A DNA stretch of 64,000 bases from Fulvimarina sp039652615 (GCF_039652615.1 NZ_JBDJAC010000011.1:1-64000); one strand, 5' to 3'. Counted from the stretch's first letter, positions 50,573 to 60,353 are shown. Notes: generated by a model not told the origin, from the sequence alone. Numbers and translations are program-made.

Positions 50573-52993
50573 ATGAAGTTCACCCTGTCCTGGCTGAAGG
50601 ATCATCTTCAGACCGATGCAACGCTGGAAGAGATCTGCGAGCGCCTGACGGCGATCGGTCTCGAGGTCGAACATGTCGACGATCGCGCGGTGTTCAACGC
50701 ATTCCGGATCGCAAGGGTCGTTTCCGCCGAGCCGCATCCCGATGCCGACATGCTGCGCGTCCTCATGGTCGATGCGGGCCCCGAGGTGAACGACGGCAAG
50801 CCGCTCCAGGTGGTCTGCGGTGCGCCGAATGCACGCGAAGGACTGGTCGGCGTTCTTGGCCGGCCGGGCGACTATGTGCCGGGCCTCGACACGACCCTCG
50901 GCGTCGGCAAGATCCGCGGCGTGGAAAGCTTCGGCATGATGTGTTCGGAGCGCGAGCTCGAGCTTTCCGAAGAGCATGACGGCATCATCGACCTGCCTGC
51001 GGACGCGCCGGTGGGCGCGCGCTATGCCGATTATGCCGAACTCGCCGACCCTGTGATCGAGATCAATCTGACGCCCAACCATCCCGATGCGATGGGTGTC
51101 GCCGGGATCGCGCGCGATCTCGCCGCCTCCGGTCTCGGCACCGTGAAAACCCCGCCGATCGAGCGGATCGAAGGTTCGGGCGCTTGTCCCGTCTCTGTCA
51201 GCGTGGAAACCGAGGTTTGTCGCGGCTTTGCTCTTCGTAAGGTTTCGGGCGTTGCGAACGGCGCCTCGCCGGACTGGATGCAGAAACGGCTGAAGGCGAT
51301 CGGCCTTCGCCCGATCAACGCCCTCGTCGACATCACGAATTACGTTACCTTCGATCGCGCCCGGCCGCTGCATGTGTTCGACGCTAAGAAGGTGCAGGGC
51401 AATCTCACCGTTCGACAGGCACGGGCGAGTGAGAAATTGCTGGCGCTCGACGAGCGCACCTATGAGCTTGACGAGACCGTCTGCGTTATCGCCGACGAAA
51501 ACGGCGTGGAGTCGATTGCCGGCATCATGGGCGGCGAAGCCTCCGGCTGCGACGAGACGACCACCGAGGTGCTGATCGAATCCGCCTTGTGGGACCCGCT
51601 TGCGACGGCGCGCACCGGCCGCTCCCTCGGCATCGTCACGGATGCGCGCTATCGCTTCGAGCGCGGTGTCGATCCGGCCGAGATGGAAACGGGCCTTGAT
51701 CTCGCGACCAAGCTTGTTCTCGACATCTGCGGCGGCGAAGCCTCCGAACGTGTCGTCGAGGCCGTCGCGCCGGTCGCAATGCCGATGATCGCCTTCCCCT
51801 ATACCGAAGTGCGCCGCCTGACGGGGCTCGAAGTCGAGCCCGAGCGCCAGCGCGCCATTCTCGAAGCCCTCGGCTTTGATGTCGAGGCCGGCGACGATGA
51901 CGGACAGATCCTGGTGAGCGTGCCGACATGGCGCCCGGATGTCGACGGCAAGGCCGATCTCGTGGAAGAGGTGATGCGGATCGTGGGCGTCGACGAGATC
52001 GCGCCGCAGCCCCTGCCTGCCACCGGGTCCGTCAACACCCGCATCCTCACCCTGGCGCAGACCCGCGACCGGGCCGCACGCAGGGCACTTGCTGCGCGCG
52101 GCATGGTGGAGGCTGTCAATTACAGCTTCATCCCGCGCGATCATGCCGAAGCCTTTGGTGGCGGCCATAACGCGCTGAGACTGACCAATCCGATCTCGGC
52201 GGATATGTCCGACATGCGGCCCTCCCTGCTGCCGGGCCTAATTTCGGCGGCCGCGCGCAATGCCGCGCGCGGCTACGGCGACACGGCGATCTTCGAAGTG
52301 GCCGGGACCTATCGGGGCGATACGCCCGGCGATCAGAAACGGGTCGCCGGCGGTTTGCGCCGAGGAACGGCCGGTCTCGAAGGGCCCGGGCGGGACTGGA
52401 ACGGCGCGGCCGATGCCGTTTCGATCTACGACGCGAAGGCCGATGCCCTTGCCGTTCTGGAGGCAGCGGGTGCGCCCGTCGACCGGCTGATGATCGATCG
52501 CGAGACCAGCGAATGGTATCATCCCGGCCGGTCCGGGCGGTTGAAGCTCGGTCCCAAGGTGGTTCTGGCGGAATTCGGCGAATTCCATCCGAAGGTTTTG
52601 AAAAAGCTGGGCGCTGCCGGGCCCCATTGCGGCTTCGAGGTGTTTCTCGACGCACTTCCGGCGCAAAAGCGCAAGGCGACCCGTACCAAGCCGATTCTCA
52701 ACATTTCGACACTGCAGCCGGTGCGACGGGATTTCGCCTTCGTCGTCGGGAACGATGTAGAGGCCGAAGCGATCGTCAAGGCGGCAGGCGGGGCCGACAA
52801 GACGCTGATCAACGAAGTCCGGGTCTTCGATATCTTCACCGGTGGCGCGCTCGGCGAGGGCAAGAAATCGGTCGCGATCGAGGTCGCGCTTCAGCCGGTG
52901 GAGCGCACGCTGACCGAAGAAGACCTTGAGGCGGTGTCGAACAAGATCGTCGCCAATGTCGAAAAGGCGACCGGCGGCACGCTGCGCTCCTGA
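50573..52993 (+). CDS. pheT: Phenylalanyl-tRNA synthetase beta subunit
   Basis: The 806-aa subunit starts MKFTLSWLKDHLQTDATLEE and has the tRNA-binding domain (EPHPDADMLRVLMVDAG), B3/B4 editing region, B5 domain and the C-terminal anticodon-binding fold (FAFVVGNDVEAEAIVKAAGG region). Full length. pheS is 8.5 kb upstream on the same strand rather than adjacent. ATG 50573. Confidence 0.96.
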   Translation: MKFTLSWLKDHLQTDATLEEICERLTAIGLEVEHVDDRAVFNAFRIARVVSAEPHPDADMLRVLMVDAGPEVNDGKPLQVVCGAPNAREGLVGVLGRPGDYVPGLDTTLGVGKIRGVESFGMMCSERELELSEEHDGIIDLPADAPVGARYADYAELADPVIEINLTPNHPDAMGVAGIARDLAASGLGTVKTPPIERIEGSGACPVSVSVETEVCRGFALRKVSGVANGASPDWMQKRLKAIGLRPINALVDITNYVTFDRARPLHVFDAKKVQGNLTVRQARASEKLLALDERTYELDETVCVIADENGVESIAGIMGGEASGCDETTTEVLIESALWDPLATARTGRSLGIVTDARYRFERGVDPAEMETGLDLATKLVLDICGGEASERVVEAVAPVAMPMIAFPYTEVRRLTGLEVEPERQRAILEALGFDVEAGDDDGQILVSVPTWRPDVDGKADLVEEVMRIVGVDEIAPQPLPATGSVNTRILTLAQTRDRAARRALAARGMVEAVNYSFIPRDHAEAFGGGHNALRLTNPISADMSDMRPSLLPGLISAAARNAARGYGDTAIFEVAGTYRGDTPGDQKRVAGGLRRGTAGLEGPGRDWNGAADAVSIYDAKADALAVLEAAGAPVDRLMIDRETSEWYHPGRSGRLKLGPKVVLAEFGEFHPKVLKKLGAAGPHCGFEVFLDALPAQKRKATRTKPILNISTLQPVRRDFAFVVGNDVEAEAIVKAAGGADKTLINEVRVFDIFTGGALGEGKKSVAIEVALQPVERTLTEEDLEAVSNKIVANVEKATGGTLRS

Positions 52994-53150
52994 TTGAAGG
53001 GAATATCCGTGGCGCGCTCCGGTAACGGGCGGGCCACGTGATGGCTTTGCGCGGAAGGCGGCGTCCGGTTCGCCTGATTGCTTCAGGTCTTCCGCGTGCC
53101 ACAACAAGACGCGATCCGAAACGCCATGCGATCGCCGCCGTTTATGCATT

Positions 53151-53267
53151 ATACCGGCGGACCTTTGAAACCATCGGTTTCATGGGTCGTCGGCAGCCCG
53201 AGCGGCGTTTGAGCCGTTTGCCGGGCGTGGATTGACCCAACGGGTCAATTCATTCGTCCGGCGGTAT
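53151..53267. repeat. Interspersed palindromic repeat family 1, 117 bp
   Basis: Nearly identical to 45040-45156 (one base differs, in the loop of ATTGACCC-AAC-GGGTCAAT). Inverted ends ATACCGGCGGAC and GTCCGGCGGTAT. It lies between convergent pheT and comM. Confidence 0.9.
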
Positions 53268-53276
53268 TATTGCGTT

Positions 53277-54818
53277 CTATGCCGCGATCGGCAGCCGCTC
53301 GCCCGCCACGCGGTATGAGATCGCCTCGGCGAGATGAACACGGCGAACCCTCTCGCTTCCTTCGAGATCGGCGAGCGTCCGCGCCACCTTCAGGATACGG
53401 TGATAGGCGCGAGCCGAGAATTTCATCTGTTCGGCTGCATCATTGAGAAGCTGGCGTCCACCTGCATCGGGCTCGGCGATCGTTTCGATCATGGACGCGG
53501 AGCAATGGGCATTGACCGTCTCCGTGGGAAGACCAAGGCTTGCATAGCGCTCCGCCTGGAGGCTGCGCGCCTGAATGACACGCGCCTTCACGGTTTCAGA
53601 TGTCTCAGCCGTTCCGGCGGCATGGGGCCGGATGAGATCGCTTGCCGTGACGGCCGGGACATCGACGCGCAGGTCGATCCGGTCGAGCAGCGGCCCCGAA
53701 ATACGGGCCTGATAATCCGAGGCGCATTTCGCGCCGCGCGCGCATGTATGGCCGGGTTCGCCTGCCATCCCGCAGCGGCAGGGGTTCATCGCCGCGATGA
53801 GCTGCATCTTTGCCGGATAGGTCACCCGGTGATTGGCCCTTGCGATGACGCTCTCGCCCGCTTCGAGGGGCTGGCGCAGGGAGTCCAGAACGACCGGGCT
53901 GAACTCGGGAAACTCGTCGAGAAACAGAACGCCGCGATGGGCAAGCGAGACCTCGCCGGGTTTCGCGCGCAGGCCTCCGCCAACCATCGCGGCCATGGAG
54001 GCCGAATGATGGGGCGCGCGGAACGGGCGGCGGTCGGACAGTTTGCCCCCTGAGAGTTCGCCCGCAATCGAGTCGATCATCGAACATTCGAGGAGTTCGC
54101 GCGCACCGAGGGGAGGCAGAATCGAGGGAAGCCGCTGGGCGAGCATCGACTTGCCCGAGCCAGGCGGCCCGACCATCAAAAGATTATGTCCACCGGCGGC
54201 GGCGATCTCGAGCGCGCGCTTGGCGACGATCTGGCCCTTGATCTCGGCCAGATCGGGGAGATTGGCGGGCAGGGCGCGCACGGCAGGCTCCGGCCGGGAA
54301 ATGACCTGGGTTCCCCGGAAATGGTTCGCGATCTGAATGAGACTTCGCGCCGCGACGATCGTCATATCCGGGTCGGCCCAGGCTGCCTCGGGGCCGCATT
54401 CGGCGGGACAGATAAGCCCGAGGCCGAGACCGTTGGCGCCCATGGCGGCCGGTAGAACGCCGGTCACCGAAGTGATCGCGCCGTCGAGGGAGAGTTCACC
54501 GAGAACCATGAAATCGGCGATCGCATCGGCCGGGATCGCACCGAGCGCGGCCATCAGGCCAAGCGCGATCGGGAGGTCGTAATGGCTGCCCTCCTTCGGC
54601 AGATCCGCCGGCGCCAGATTGACTGTGACCCGCTTGGGCGGCATCGCGAGGCCAGAGGCATGGATTGCGGCCTGAACGCGCTCGCGGCTTTCGGCGACGG
54701 CCTTGTCCGGCAGGCCGACGATCTGGATGCCCATCTTGCCCGGCGCGACCATGACCTGGACATCCACCGGCCGGGCTTCGATTCCCTGGAATGCGACGGT
54801 CTTCACGCGAGCGACCAT
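53277..54818 (-). CDS. comM: YifB/ComM-family Mg-chelatase-like AAA ATPase
   Basis: The 513-aa protein has an N-terminal Lon-like fold (VQVMVAPGKMGIQIVGLPDKAV), Walker A GPPGSGKS, Walker B LFLDEFPEF, and AAMNPCRCG with a Cys-rich GHTCARGAKC segment. ComM helicases promote branch migration during recombination of incoming DNA in naturally competent bacteria; many non-competent species keep it. ATG 54818. Confidence 0.93.
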   Translation of the reverse strand: MVARVKTVAFQGIEARPVDVQVMVAPGKMGIQIVGLPDKAVAESRERVQAAIHASGLAMPPKRVTVNLAPADLPKEGSHYDLPIALGLMAALGAIPADAIADFMVLGELSLDGAITSVTGVLPAAMGANGLGLGLICPAECGPEAAWADPDMTIVAARSLIQIANHFRGTQVISRPEPAVRALPANLPDLAEIKGQIVAKRALEIAAAGGHNLLMVGPPGSGKSMLAQRLPSILPPLGARELLECSMIDSIAGELSGGKLSDRRPFRAPHHSASMAAMVGGGLRAKPGEVSLAHRGVLFLDEFPEFSPVVLDSLRQPLEAGESVIARANHRVTYPAKMQLIAAMNPCRCGMAGEPGHTCARGAKCASDYQARISGPLLDRIDLRVDVPAVTASDLIRPHAAGTAETSETVKARVIQARSLQAERYASLGLPTETVNAHCSASMIETIAEPDAGGRQLLNDAAEQMKFSARAYHRILKVARTLADLEGSERVRRVHLAEAISYRVAGERLPIAA

Positions 54819-55018
54819 GACGAAACTCCTGAGCCAAGCGACGCGTCTCAGAATTCAAGAAGTCGCGCCTATGCGACGTCAGGTAAGCATAGTCAAAGGA
54901 ATAAAACAAGAACAAAGACGGCGCCAAACCAGCGGATGGTTGGATTTGCCGAGTTGCCTCGTCTTGTCCGTTGTCTTGCCGTTTCACGCCGGTGGCTCCG
55001 CCGGAGCCGGGACCGGGT

Positions 55019-55957
55019 CTAGAGGCGTGCTTCGATCGCATCCCATAAGAGGGCCGCGATATCGGCGCCGCCGAAGCGCTTCACCTCGCGAATGCCAGTG
55101 GGGGAGGTGACGTTGATCTCGGTCATCACATCGCCGATCACGTCGATGCCGACGAAGATCAGGCCGCGCTCCTTGAGGGCCGGGGCGATGCGTGCACAGA
55201 TCTCGCGTTCGCGCTCGGTCAGCTCCGTCGGCTCGGCCCGCCCGCCGACATGCATGTTGGAGCGTGTGTCCGTCTCGGCCGGCACACGGTTGATGGCACC
55301 GGCGATCTCGCCGTCGATCAGGATGATGCGCTTGTCGCCCTTTCGCACGTTCGGCAGGTAGCGTTGGCAGATGAAGGGCTCGCGGTAGAGCATGCCGAAC
55401 ATCTCCATGAAGGAGGAGAGGTTCTTGTCCTCTTTCGTGATGTGGAAGACGCCAGCGCCTCCGTTGCCGTAGAGCGGCTTCATGATCATCTCGCCGAATT
55501 CGGCGCGGAAGGCTTTCACCTCCTCGATATCCTTGGTGATCAGGGTCTCCGGCATGAGATCCGGGAATTCGGTGACGAAGATCTTTTCCGGCGCGTTGCG
55601 GACCGAGGCCGGATCGTTGACCACGAGGGTCTTCGGGTGAACCCGCTCCAGAAGATGGGTCGACGTGATGTAGTTCATGTCGAAGGGCGGGTCCTGCCGC
55701 AACAAGACAACGTCCATCTCGGCAAGGTCGATCTTCTCGCTCTCGCCGAGCGTGAAGTGGTCCCCTTCGACCTCGCGCAGCTCCATGCGTTCGGCTCGCG
55801 CCGTGACGGCACTGCCGCGCATGGAAAGCCGGTCGGGCGTGTAGTGCCAGAGCTCGTGCCCGCGCTTCTGGGCTTCGAGGCCGATGGCGAAGGTCGAGTC
55901 GCCACGGATATGAATGGAGGACACATGGTCCATCTGGACGGCGACTTTGAGACCCAT
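55019..55957 (-). CDS. gshB: Glutathione synthetase
   Basis: The 312-aa ATP-grasp enzyme joins gamma-glutamylcysteine and glycine. Landmarks are LKVAVQMDHVSSIHIRGDSTFA, VLLRQDPPFDMNYI, NDPASVRNAPEK, MIMKPLYGNGGAGVF and GRAEPTELTERERE, with ENVTSPTG-type end (INVTSPTGIREV). ATG 55957 follows GGGAACAGGA. Confidence 0.95.
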   Translation of the reverse strand: MGLKVAVQMDHVSSIHIRGDSTFAIGLEAQKRGHELWHYTPDRLSMRGSAVTARAERMELREVEGDHFTLGESEKIDLAEMDVVLLRQDPPFDMNYITSTHLLERVHPKTLVVNDPASVRNAPEKIFVTEFPDLMPETLITKDIEEVKAFRAEFGEMIMKPLYGNGGAGVFHITKEDKNLSSFMEMFGMLYREPFICQRYLPNVRKGDKRIILIDGEIAGAINRVPAETDTRSNMHVGGRAEPTELTEREREICARIAPALKERGLIFVGIDVIGDVMTEINVTSPTGIREVKRFGGADIAALLWDAIEARL

Positions 55958-56123
55958 GTCCTGTTCCCTTTCGGCCATTGTTGGTTCGATCGCCGAGGTA
56001 AGGTGGTCCGCGCGCCGTGGCAATGGCTTTGGCGTGCGCGCCGCCCTCACTCTTGTAATTGTGTGCCCGGCATTGGAAGGTCGCGCGCGGGAGGAACTGG
56101 CGCAGGATCCTGAGGGGAAACAC

Positions 56124-57548
56124 GTGGACCATTTCGATCTTCTGGTGATCGGCAGCGGGCCGTCCGGCCGCCGGGCGGCGATCCAGGCTGCCAAGCTTGA
56201 TCGCAGCGTTCTGGTCGTGGAGCGGGGCCGGCGCGTCGGCGGCGTTTCGGTGCATACCGGCACGATCCCGTCGAAGACGATCCGCGAGACGGCGCTCAAT
56301 CTCTCCGGTTGGCGCGAGCGGGGCTTTTATGGTCGCTCCTACCGGGTCAAGAAGGACATCACCGCCGGCGATCTGCGCGAGCGGCTGCACAAGACCCTGA
56401 CCCATGAGGTCGAGGTGCTCGAACACCAGTTCGCGCGCAACAAGGTCACGACGCTTCGCGGCGAAGCCCGCTTCGTCGATCCGCACACGGTGGAGGTCGA
56501 ATCGGAAACCGGCGACATCAAGCACTTTTCCGCCGACAGCTTCATGATCGCGGTCGGAACGCAGCCTTTCCGGCCGGACTACATCCCCTTCGATGGGGAG
56601 CGCATCTTCGACAGCGACGAAATTCTGGAGCTGCCCGAACTGCCGCGCTCCATGGCCGTCATCGGAGCCGGCGTGATCGGCGTCGAATACGCCTCGATCT
56701 TCAATTCGCTGGATGTGAAAGTGACACTGGTCGAGCCGCGCCAGACCATGCTCGACTTCATCGACGAGGATATTCTCGACGATTTCACTTACGATCTGAG
56801 GGATCGGGGCGTGGCCATGCGGTTCGGCCAGAAGGTGGAGGCGGTCACGCGCGAGGGCGATGGCTGCGAGATTTCGCTCGAAGGCAGCCGCAAGGTTCGC
56901 TCGCAGATGGTGCTCTTTGCCGCCGGGCGCATGGGCTCCACAGATCGTCTCGGCCTCGAGGCGGCCGGTCTATCCGCCGATCATCGCGGTCGCCTGTCGG
57001 TCGATCCGAAGACGCTCCAGACATCCGTGCCGCATATCTATGCCGCGGGCGATGTGATCGGTTTTCCGAGCCTTGCCTCCACCTCCATGGAACAGGGCCG
57101 GATCGCCGCCTGCCATGCACTCGGGGCACCGGCTCAGGAACCGCCGGTCTTCTTTCCATACGGGATCTATTCGGTGCCTGAGATCTCGACGGTCGGGATG
57201 TCCGAAAAGGAAGTCAACGAGCGGCACATCCCCTACGAGGTGGGCATTGCCCGCCTGCGCGAGACCTCGCGCGGCCACATCATGGGCATCGATTCAGGCA
57301 TGCTGAAGATGCTGTTCTCCCTCAAGACGCGCCGGCTTCTCGGCTGCCACATCGTCGGCGAGGGTGCGACGGAGCTGATCCATATCGGACAGGCCGTGCT
57401 CAATCTCAAAGGCACGCTGGACTACTTCGTCGAGAACACGTTCAACTATCCAACGCTCGCCGAAGCCTACAAGATCGCCGCGCTCGATGCCTATAACCGG
57501 ATGGGCGATGCGAAGGTGGCCGAGGTCAGCGACATGCCGGCGGAGTAG
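56124..57548 (+). CDS. sthA: Soluble NAD(P) transhydrogenase
   Basis: The 474-aa flavoprotein exchanges reducing equivalents between NADPH and NAD. It has the FAD motif DLLVIGSGPSGRRAAIQAAK, HTGTIPSKT where the redox cysteines of lipoamide dehydrogenases are lacking, as expected for SthA, a second Rossmann motif VIGAGVIGVEYASIF, and YAAGDVIGFPSLA. GTG 56124 follows GAGGGGA; it diverges from gshB, whose 5' end is 166 bp away. Confidence 0.93.
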   Translation: MDHFDLLVIGSGPSGRRAAIQAAKLDRSVLVVERGRRVGGVSVHTGTIPSKTIRETALNLSGWRERGFYGRSYRVKKDITAGDLRERLHKTLTHEVEVLEHQFARNKVTTLRGEARFVDPHTVEVESETGDIKHFSADSFMIAVGTQPFRPDYIPFDGERIFDSDEILELPELPRSMAVIGAGVIGVEYASIFNSLDVKVTLVEPRQTMLDFIDEDILDDFTYDLRDRGVAMRFGQKVEAVTREGDGCEISLEGSRKVRSQMVLFAAGRMGSTDRLGLEAAGLSADHRGRLSVDPKTLQTSVPHIYAAGDVIGFPSLASTSMEQGRIAACHALGAPAQEPPVFFPYGIYSVPEISTVGMSEKEVNERHIPYEVGIARLRETSRGHIMGIDSGMLKMLFSLKTRRLLGCHIVGEGATELIHIGQAVLNLKGTLDYFVENTFNYPTLAEAYKIAALDAYNRMGDAKVAEVSDMPAE

Positions 57549-57735
57549 GGCGAGAGGCGGCGAAACGTTCCGGCCATCATGGGCTGGCTTGCGGACCATG
57601 TTCGCGGGGCATGCCGCGACAAGAGAGGACGGCGCGCGCTCGTTAAACATCTTGCAGGAATAACGCGCCACTGGATTGATAAGCCTACCGTTTAACGTGC
57701 AGGATCGCGATGGCGTCATGCAAAGGGGTAGGCGA

Positions 57736-58413
57736 ATGGGACACTTGGCGAATTCTGCTCGGCTCGCAGCAGGGCGATCTGTCCCCACGTTTCGCGCCTC
57801 TGGCGGACAGTCCTGCCACCGCCATTTTCTCCGTGGGCTCGCGTGCCTATCCATTCTTACGATGACGGCCTGCGTCGCCCCTCGTTCGCAGGTCTCGACC
57901 AGCTATTACGAGGTTTCCGGTCAAACATCGGACCAGTTGGTTCGGGATATCGCCCGCAAGGCACCCAACAACGGCAAATGGTTTGCCATGGTGTCGATCC
58001 AATTTGTTCCCGTCGCTCTGGAGCCGGATCTTCGCGGCGGCATGTGTCGCTTCAAGCGCGTACGCTTGAGGGTGAAGGCAGATATCACCTTGCCTCTCTG
58101 GCGAGAGAGGAACTTCGCCAAGAGCAAAGACCTTCGTCAGGGGTGGGACGGGCATGCGGAATATGCGCGCATCCACGAGGACTTCCACGTCAAGATTGCA
58201 GAGTTGTTCGCTCGAAAAATGGAGAGTTCACTTCTCGCCCTTCCTGCGCATCGCAACTGCAAGGAACTTGGGGCGAGTGCGACCAAAATTGTCAGACGTC
58301 TGCATCAGTTGCATGGGAAGGCCCAGGACGAATTCGACGAGCTGGAGGAGAAACGCATCACTCGCCTGATCGCCGCTTCCAAACGAGCGAGGCGTGCGGG
58401 CCGTGGCCGATAA
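57736..58413 (+). CDS. DUF922-type predicted secreted zinc protease
   Basis: The 225-aa protein has a lipoprotein-like signal (GLACLSILTMTAC) preceded by an unusually long N-terminal stretch of about 45 residues, and a DUF922-like domain with HEDFHVK, an HExxH zinc-protease motif. CRFKRVRLRVKADITLPLW fits the family before the motif. ATG 57736 follows AAGGGG; a later start nearer the signal may be the true one. Confidence 0.72.
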   Translation: MGHLANSARLAAGRSVPTFRASGGQSCHRHFLRGLACLSILTMTACVAPRSQVSTSYYEVSGQTSDQLVRDIARKAPNNGKWFAMVSIQFVPVALEPDLRGGMCRFKRVRLRVKADITLPLWRERNFAKSKDLRQGWDGHAEYARIHEDFHVKIAELFARKMESSLLALPAHRNCKELGASATKIVRRLHQLHGKAQDEFDELEEKRITRLIAASKRARRAGRGR

Positions 58414-58483
58414 TGGAACTTGCAAGGCCTGTCCTCGAAAACGCGTGGCTGTAATTGCTCAGAGATCGAACAAGAGACGGACG

Positions 58484-58942
58484 ATGCTGCGAATGTTTCT
58501 GGAGGGGCGAGCATCCCGGACCTTCCTGGCGATCAGTGTCGCGTTTCTCACGCCGATGTCTTTCTCCGGTGTGGACGCGGCTCTGGCGCAGCCCGTGGAG
58601 CAGCAATCCTTCATGAAGCTCGGTAAGCCCCTCAAGATCGACAGGCGGATGCGCGATTATACTCAGAAACTCGTCCATCGAAGCTTGAGCCGGGAGCACA
58701 TCTTCGGACTGTCACCGCAAGCGGTTCATGTGGAGCGGCTGACTGCACGATCCTTCGACATGGAAGCCCTCACTTGCGGGATTGTCACTGTTCATCGGAG
58801 TGGTGGCGCGTCCCGACCGAGGCCCTTCTGGATATGGACGTACTTTGCCGGACCCCGGCGCGGCGAAGCCGACGTGGTCATCGCAGAGTCGTTTAAGACC
58901 GTTCAAGGACGCTCGCTGGCTAGGGGGTGTGGCTTCCGCTGA
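58484..58942 (+). CDS. Hypothetical secreted protein
   Basis: The 152-aa protein has a signal peptide (FLAISVAFLTPMSFSGVDAALA) and a small mature domain with one Cys pair position (LTCGIV, RGCGF). No family recognised. It lies 70 bp after the DUF922 gene and may be cotranscribed. ATG 58484; ATG 58493 is also possible. Confidence 0.65.
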   Translation: MLRMFLEGRASRTFLAISVAFLTPMSFSGVDAALAQPVEQQSFMKLGKPLKIDRRMRDYTQKLVHRSLSREHIFGLSPQAVHVERLTARSFDMEALTCGIVTVHRSGGASRPRPFWIWTYFAGPRRGEADVVIAESFKTVQGRSLARGCGFR

Positions 58943-59056
58943 TGCGGTCAGGACACGAGATTGGTCCCGACCCGCCGAATTTGGTCCGGTATCCTTATGC
59001 CTGTAGTATGGCGAGGACCGCCGCGACCGCTTCGAAGCCATCGGGAACCGCTATCC

Positions 59057-60247
59057 GTGTCCAAGCTGCCCGCCTTCCTCTGCGCTTTTCTTTGCCTCGC
59101 CCTGCCGGCCTCCGCCGATACCGCAGGCAGGATCGCCTCCATGGCGCCTTCGGGACTGGTGCTCGTGCTGGACGAGGACGGCAAGGATCTGGTGGACCAG
59201 AACACGCAAGAGCCCTTCGTGCCGGCCTCCGTCGCCAAGGTCGTCACCGCCTGGCTCGCGATGGAGGTGCTGGGCGGCGATTATCGTTTCAAGACGCGCT
59301 TTTATCTGGACGAGGATCGGGTGCTCTATGTGCGCGGCGGCGGCGATCCGTTTCTGGTTTCGGAGGAGCTGGCCCTTCTTGCGCCGAAGCTCGTCGAAGC
59401 TGTCGGCGATGAGCCGCTGGCCGGCATGATGCTCGATGCGAGCTATTATCCGGACGATCTCCGCATACCGGGGATCGAGGACACCGACGAGGCCTATGAT
59501 GCGCGCAATTCGGCCTTCGCCGTGAACTTCAACACCATCAACGCCGTCCGGCGCGGGGATACGGTTTCTTCGGCCGAGGAGCAGACGCCGATCACGCCGC
59601 TCGCGATCGAACAGTTTCTTGCGCGGGGTCCAGCGGGACGAGGGCGCATCAGCCTTGCCCAGGAGGACCCGGAGGTGAGCCTCCTTTATGCGGGCGAACT
59701 CCTGAAAGCCTTCATCGAACGGGCTAGCGGAACGGTGGAGGGCACGCTGACAATCGGGAGCGTGCCGGAGGGGCTTGAGCCGGTCTATGTGCACGAGCAG
59801 TCGCGGTCTTTGTCCGAGATCGTCTCGCAGATGCTGCTCGGCTCCAACAATTATATCGCGAACCAGATCTTCCTGGAAATGGGTGCCCATGAGAAGGGCG
59901 GTCCCGTCAGCCTCGAAAAATCGCTCGAAGTCGCAAAAGACCGTCTCGCCGAAAATGGTCTTGCCGATGACATCGAGCTGGTCGAAGGATCAGGGATCAG
60001 CCGCGAGAACCGGTTCACCGCACGAGGCCTTGCCCGCCTGCTCGACGACTTCCGGCCCCATGCGGACCTCTTACGCGCAACGAGCGCGGGCTCCCGCTAC
60101 AAGACGGGCACGTTTTCGGGCGTTCGCACGCTCGCAGGCTTTGCGAAGACCTCCGAACACGGCAACGCGCCCTTCGTCATCTCGCTGCCGGGCCAGACCG
60201 GCAAGCTGCGTTTCCGTATTCTCTCGGTGATCGAGCGCGGCTTTTGA
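59057..60247 (+). CDS. dacB: D-Ala-D-Ala carboxypeptidase (PBP4/DacB family)
   Basis: The 396-aa peptidase S13 enzyme trims peptidoglycan. Penicillin-binding motifs are SVAK (Ser58-Lys61), SNN in LLGSNNYIANQ, and KTG in SRYKTGTFSG. GTG 59057 gives a clean signal peptide (KLPAFLCAFLCLALPASA); earlier ATGs at 58961 and 58997 bury it. It is shorter than E. coli DacB, so part of the inserted domain is lacking. Confidence 0.88.
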   Translation: MSKLPAFLCAFLCLALPASADTAGRIASMAPSGLVLVLDEDGKDLVDQNTQEPFVPASVAKVVTAWLAMEVLGGDYRFKTRFYLDEDRVLYVRGGGDPFLVSEELALLAPKLVEAVGDEPLAGMMLDASYYPDDLRIPGIEDTDEAYDARNSAFAVNFNTINAVRRGDTVSSAEEQTPITPLAIEQFLARGPAGRGRISLAQEDPEVSLLYAGELLKAFIERASGTVEGTLTIGSVPEGLEPVYVHEQSRSLSEIVSQMLLGSNNYIANQIFLEMGAHEKGGPVSLEKSLEVAKDRLAENGLADDIELVEGSGISRENRFTARGLARLLDDFRPHADLLRATSAGSRYKTGTFSGVRTLAGFAKTSEHGNAPFVISLPGQTGKLRFRILSVIERGF

Positions 60248-60250
60248 TGC

Positions 60251-60350
60251 GACGTCCGGCTGATTCATTCGGGCTCCGAAGCGAAGCCCGCGCGGCACTT
60301 GGGCAATTTCGAAATCCATCGCCGCGAAGCGATCGAACGGATCTCGCATG
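60251..60350. repeat. Interspersed repeat family 2, diverged copy
   Basis: About 100 bp from CGTCCGGCTGATTC to GATCTCGCATGAAG just after the dacB stop. Shared landmarks with 33400-33510 and 44563-44667 are TCCGGCTG, CGAAGC, AAATCC, CGCGAAGCGATCGAAC. Confidence 0.55.
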
Positions 60351-60353
60351 AAG

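Noticed and set aside
50564..52168. 534-codon minus-strand frame
   Set aside because: It is antisense to pheT, which is complete with known domains.
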